Origin: Rhizophagus clarus
Lineage: Eukaryota; Glomeromycota; Glomeromycetes; Glomerales; Glomeraceae
Direction: 5' to 3'
NCBI GenBank assembly: GCA_015698045.1
Contig: BLAL01000025.1
Location: 1-64,000 of the forward strand
DNA: 64,000 nt
Position 1 is the stretch's first letter, and each line of letters opens with the position of its first letter. Under the pieces are notes generated by a model. It was given only the letters and a program-made list of their open reading frames with translations, searched no databases and was not told the origin of the DNA. Positions 63,190 through 64,000 of the stretch are shown in pieces. The position numbers and the translations under genes were made by a program.

Positions 63190-64000
63190 TTCTTTACAAG
63201 TATGTTTCTTTTTATTTCATTTTATTTTCATTTATGATCAATTACATTTCGTTATTTACTAACTTTCCCTTCATTTTTTTCTTTTATCCCCTTTGTTTCT
63301 TTTCGTTTATTTTCAATTCTTTTCGTCTCTTTTCACTCACTCTTCTTTCCATTTTTTTCACCTCCTTTCAATTCTTTTTGTATATTCATATTTCTCTTTC
63401 CATTCTTTTCATTTCTTCCTATTTTTTTTCTTTTTTTTACGTTTTTTCTTCTATTTTTTTTCGTTCTATTACTTTTCACCCTCCTTTTCATTTCATCACT
63501 TTACATTTGCCCTCGTTTTTGCTTTATTCCTTTACGTTTCATCTCCTTTTCATTCGTCTCTTTACGTTCCTCCTCTTTTCATTTTATTTTTTATCTTTTC
63601 CCTCCTTTTCATTTCACCCTTTACGCTTCCCCCTTCTTTTCATTTCGTTCCTTTCCCTTTTCGTTTCATTTCCTCTTTTTTTGTTCTTTTACATTTCCTC
63701 CCTTTCTTTTTGTTCCTTTACGTTTTCCCCTTCTTTCTTTTTTGTTCCTTTACGTTTCCCCTCCTTCTTTTCGCTCCTTTATATCTCCCTTCTCTCTTTT
63801 CGTTCCTTTATGTTTTTCTACTATTCTTTTTGTTTTTTTTTTATATATTACACTATCCTTTTTTTCTTACATTTCCTTCTTCATTCCTTTCACTTTCTTT
63901 AACTTTGTATTCTTTTCATTTTTTTTTTGTTTTCCCTTACTTCTTTTTATTTCCCTTCCTTTTCCGTTTCTTCTTCCTTTTCATTTCTTTTATTTCACTT
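63190..64000. repeat. Pyrimidine-rich tract to the window end
   Basis: Almost pure C/T on the plus strand, with loose TTTTCATTTCGTTCCTTTAC-type units of 20-28 bp. The long open frame across it (63084-63902) is a by-product of the composition (Phe/Ser/Leu only). Confidence 0.8.

Noticed and set aside
63084..63902. 272-codon open frame of Phe/Ser/Leu/Ile
   Set aside because: It lies in a C/T-only tract where stop codons are rare; there is no domain and no start context.

Overview
The window looks like an AT-rich fungal nuclear genome, most plausibly an arbuscular mycorrhizal fungus of the Rhizophagus type. This rests on short GT-AG introns of 65-105 nt, Tad-like LINE, Ty3/gypsy, Plavaka-like and Tc1/mariner elements, SAM-domain and PD-(D/E)XK-like effector-type genes, and very heavy repeat content. 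The genus is an inference from gene style; no rRNA or marker gene was seen.

Layout. 1-1.2 kb: decayed Plavaka-like transposase (minus), cut by the window edge. 2.1-3.5 kb: tandem duplication. 5.9-7.4 kb: a two-gene module (charged protein, then a 226-aa protein) whose decayed copy lies inverted at 42.5-44.1 kb. 7.8-9.3 kb: a broken gene of unknown family. 9.5-11.9 kb: two arrays of intron/micro-exon-like units. 12.5-14.0 kb: GATATC-rich repeats around a small gene. 15.3-16.6 kb: tandem repeats. 17.5-35.2 kb: a Myb/SANT-like gene whose first intron received a full-length LINE (15-bp target duplication), which in turn received an 8,950-bp Ty3/gypsy element with identical 513-bp LTRs (4-bp duplication). 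35.6-36.2 kb: 50-bp satellite. 36.3-44.1 kb: small genes and gene fragments, including a Cdc20/Cdh1-like WD40 piece, a P/Q/W-repeat gene, a double zinc-knuckle gene and a Tc1/mariner remnant. 44.25-46.86 kb: a candidate element with ~1-kb inverted arrays around a 48-aa gene. 47-50.7 kb: a nearly complete Plavaka-like transposase. 52.7-61.7 kb: a compact block, almost all on the plus strand, with SAM, PD-(D/E)XK-like, coiled-coil, gag-like, degenerate retropepsin-like, tail-anchored and P-loop ATPase genes. 61.7-64 kb: minisatellite, a second micro-exon array and a pyrimidine tract.

How it fits together. The region is accessory and transposon-dominated. Two themes recur. First, many reading frames keep their frame over long distances but carry stops that one C:G to T:A transition would explain (CAA/CAG to TAA/TAG, CGA to TGA, TGG to TGA/TAG). 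Internal repeats in several genes still hold the unmutated codon next to the mutated one. This suggests deamination-type decay rather than ordinary drift. Second, short exon-sized segments, some exactly 39 nt and in phase, recur between near-perfect splice signals, with hairpins at the 5' splice site or the branch point. All calls were made by eye from the sequence; no alignment or database search was run.
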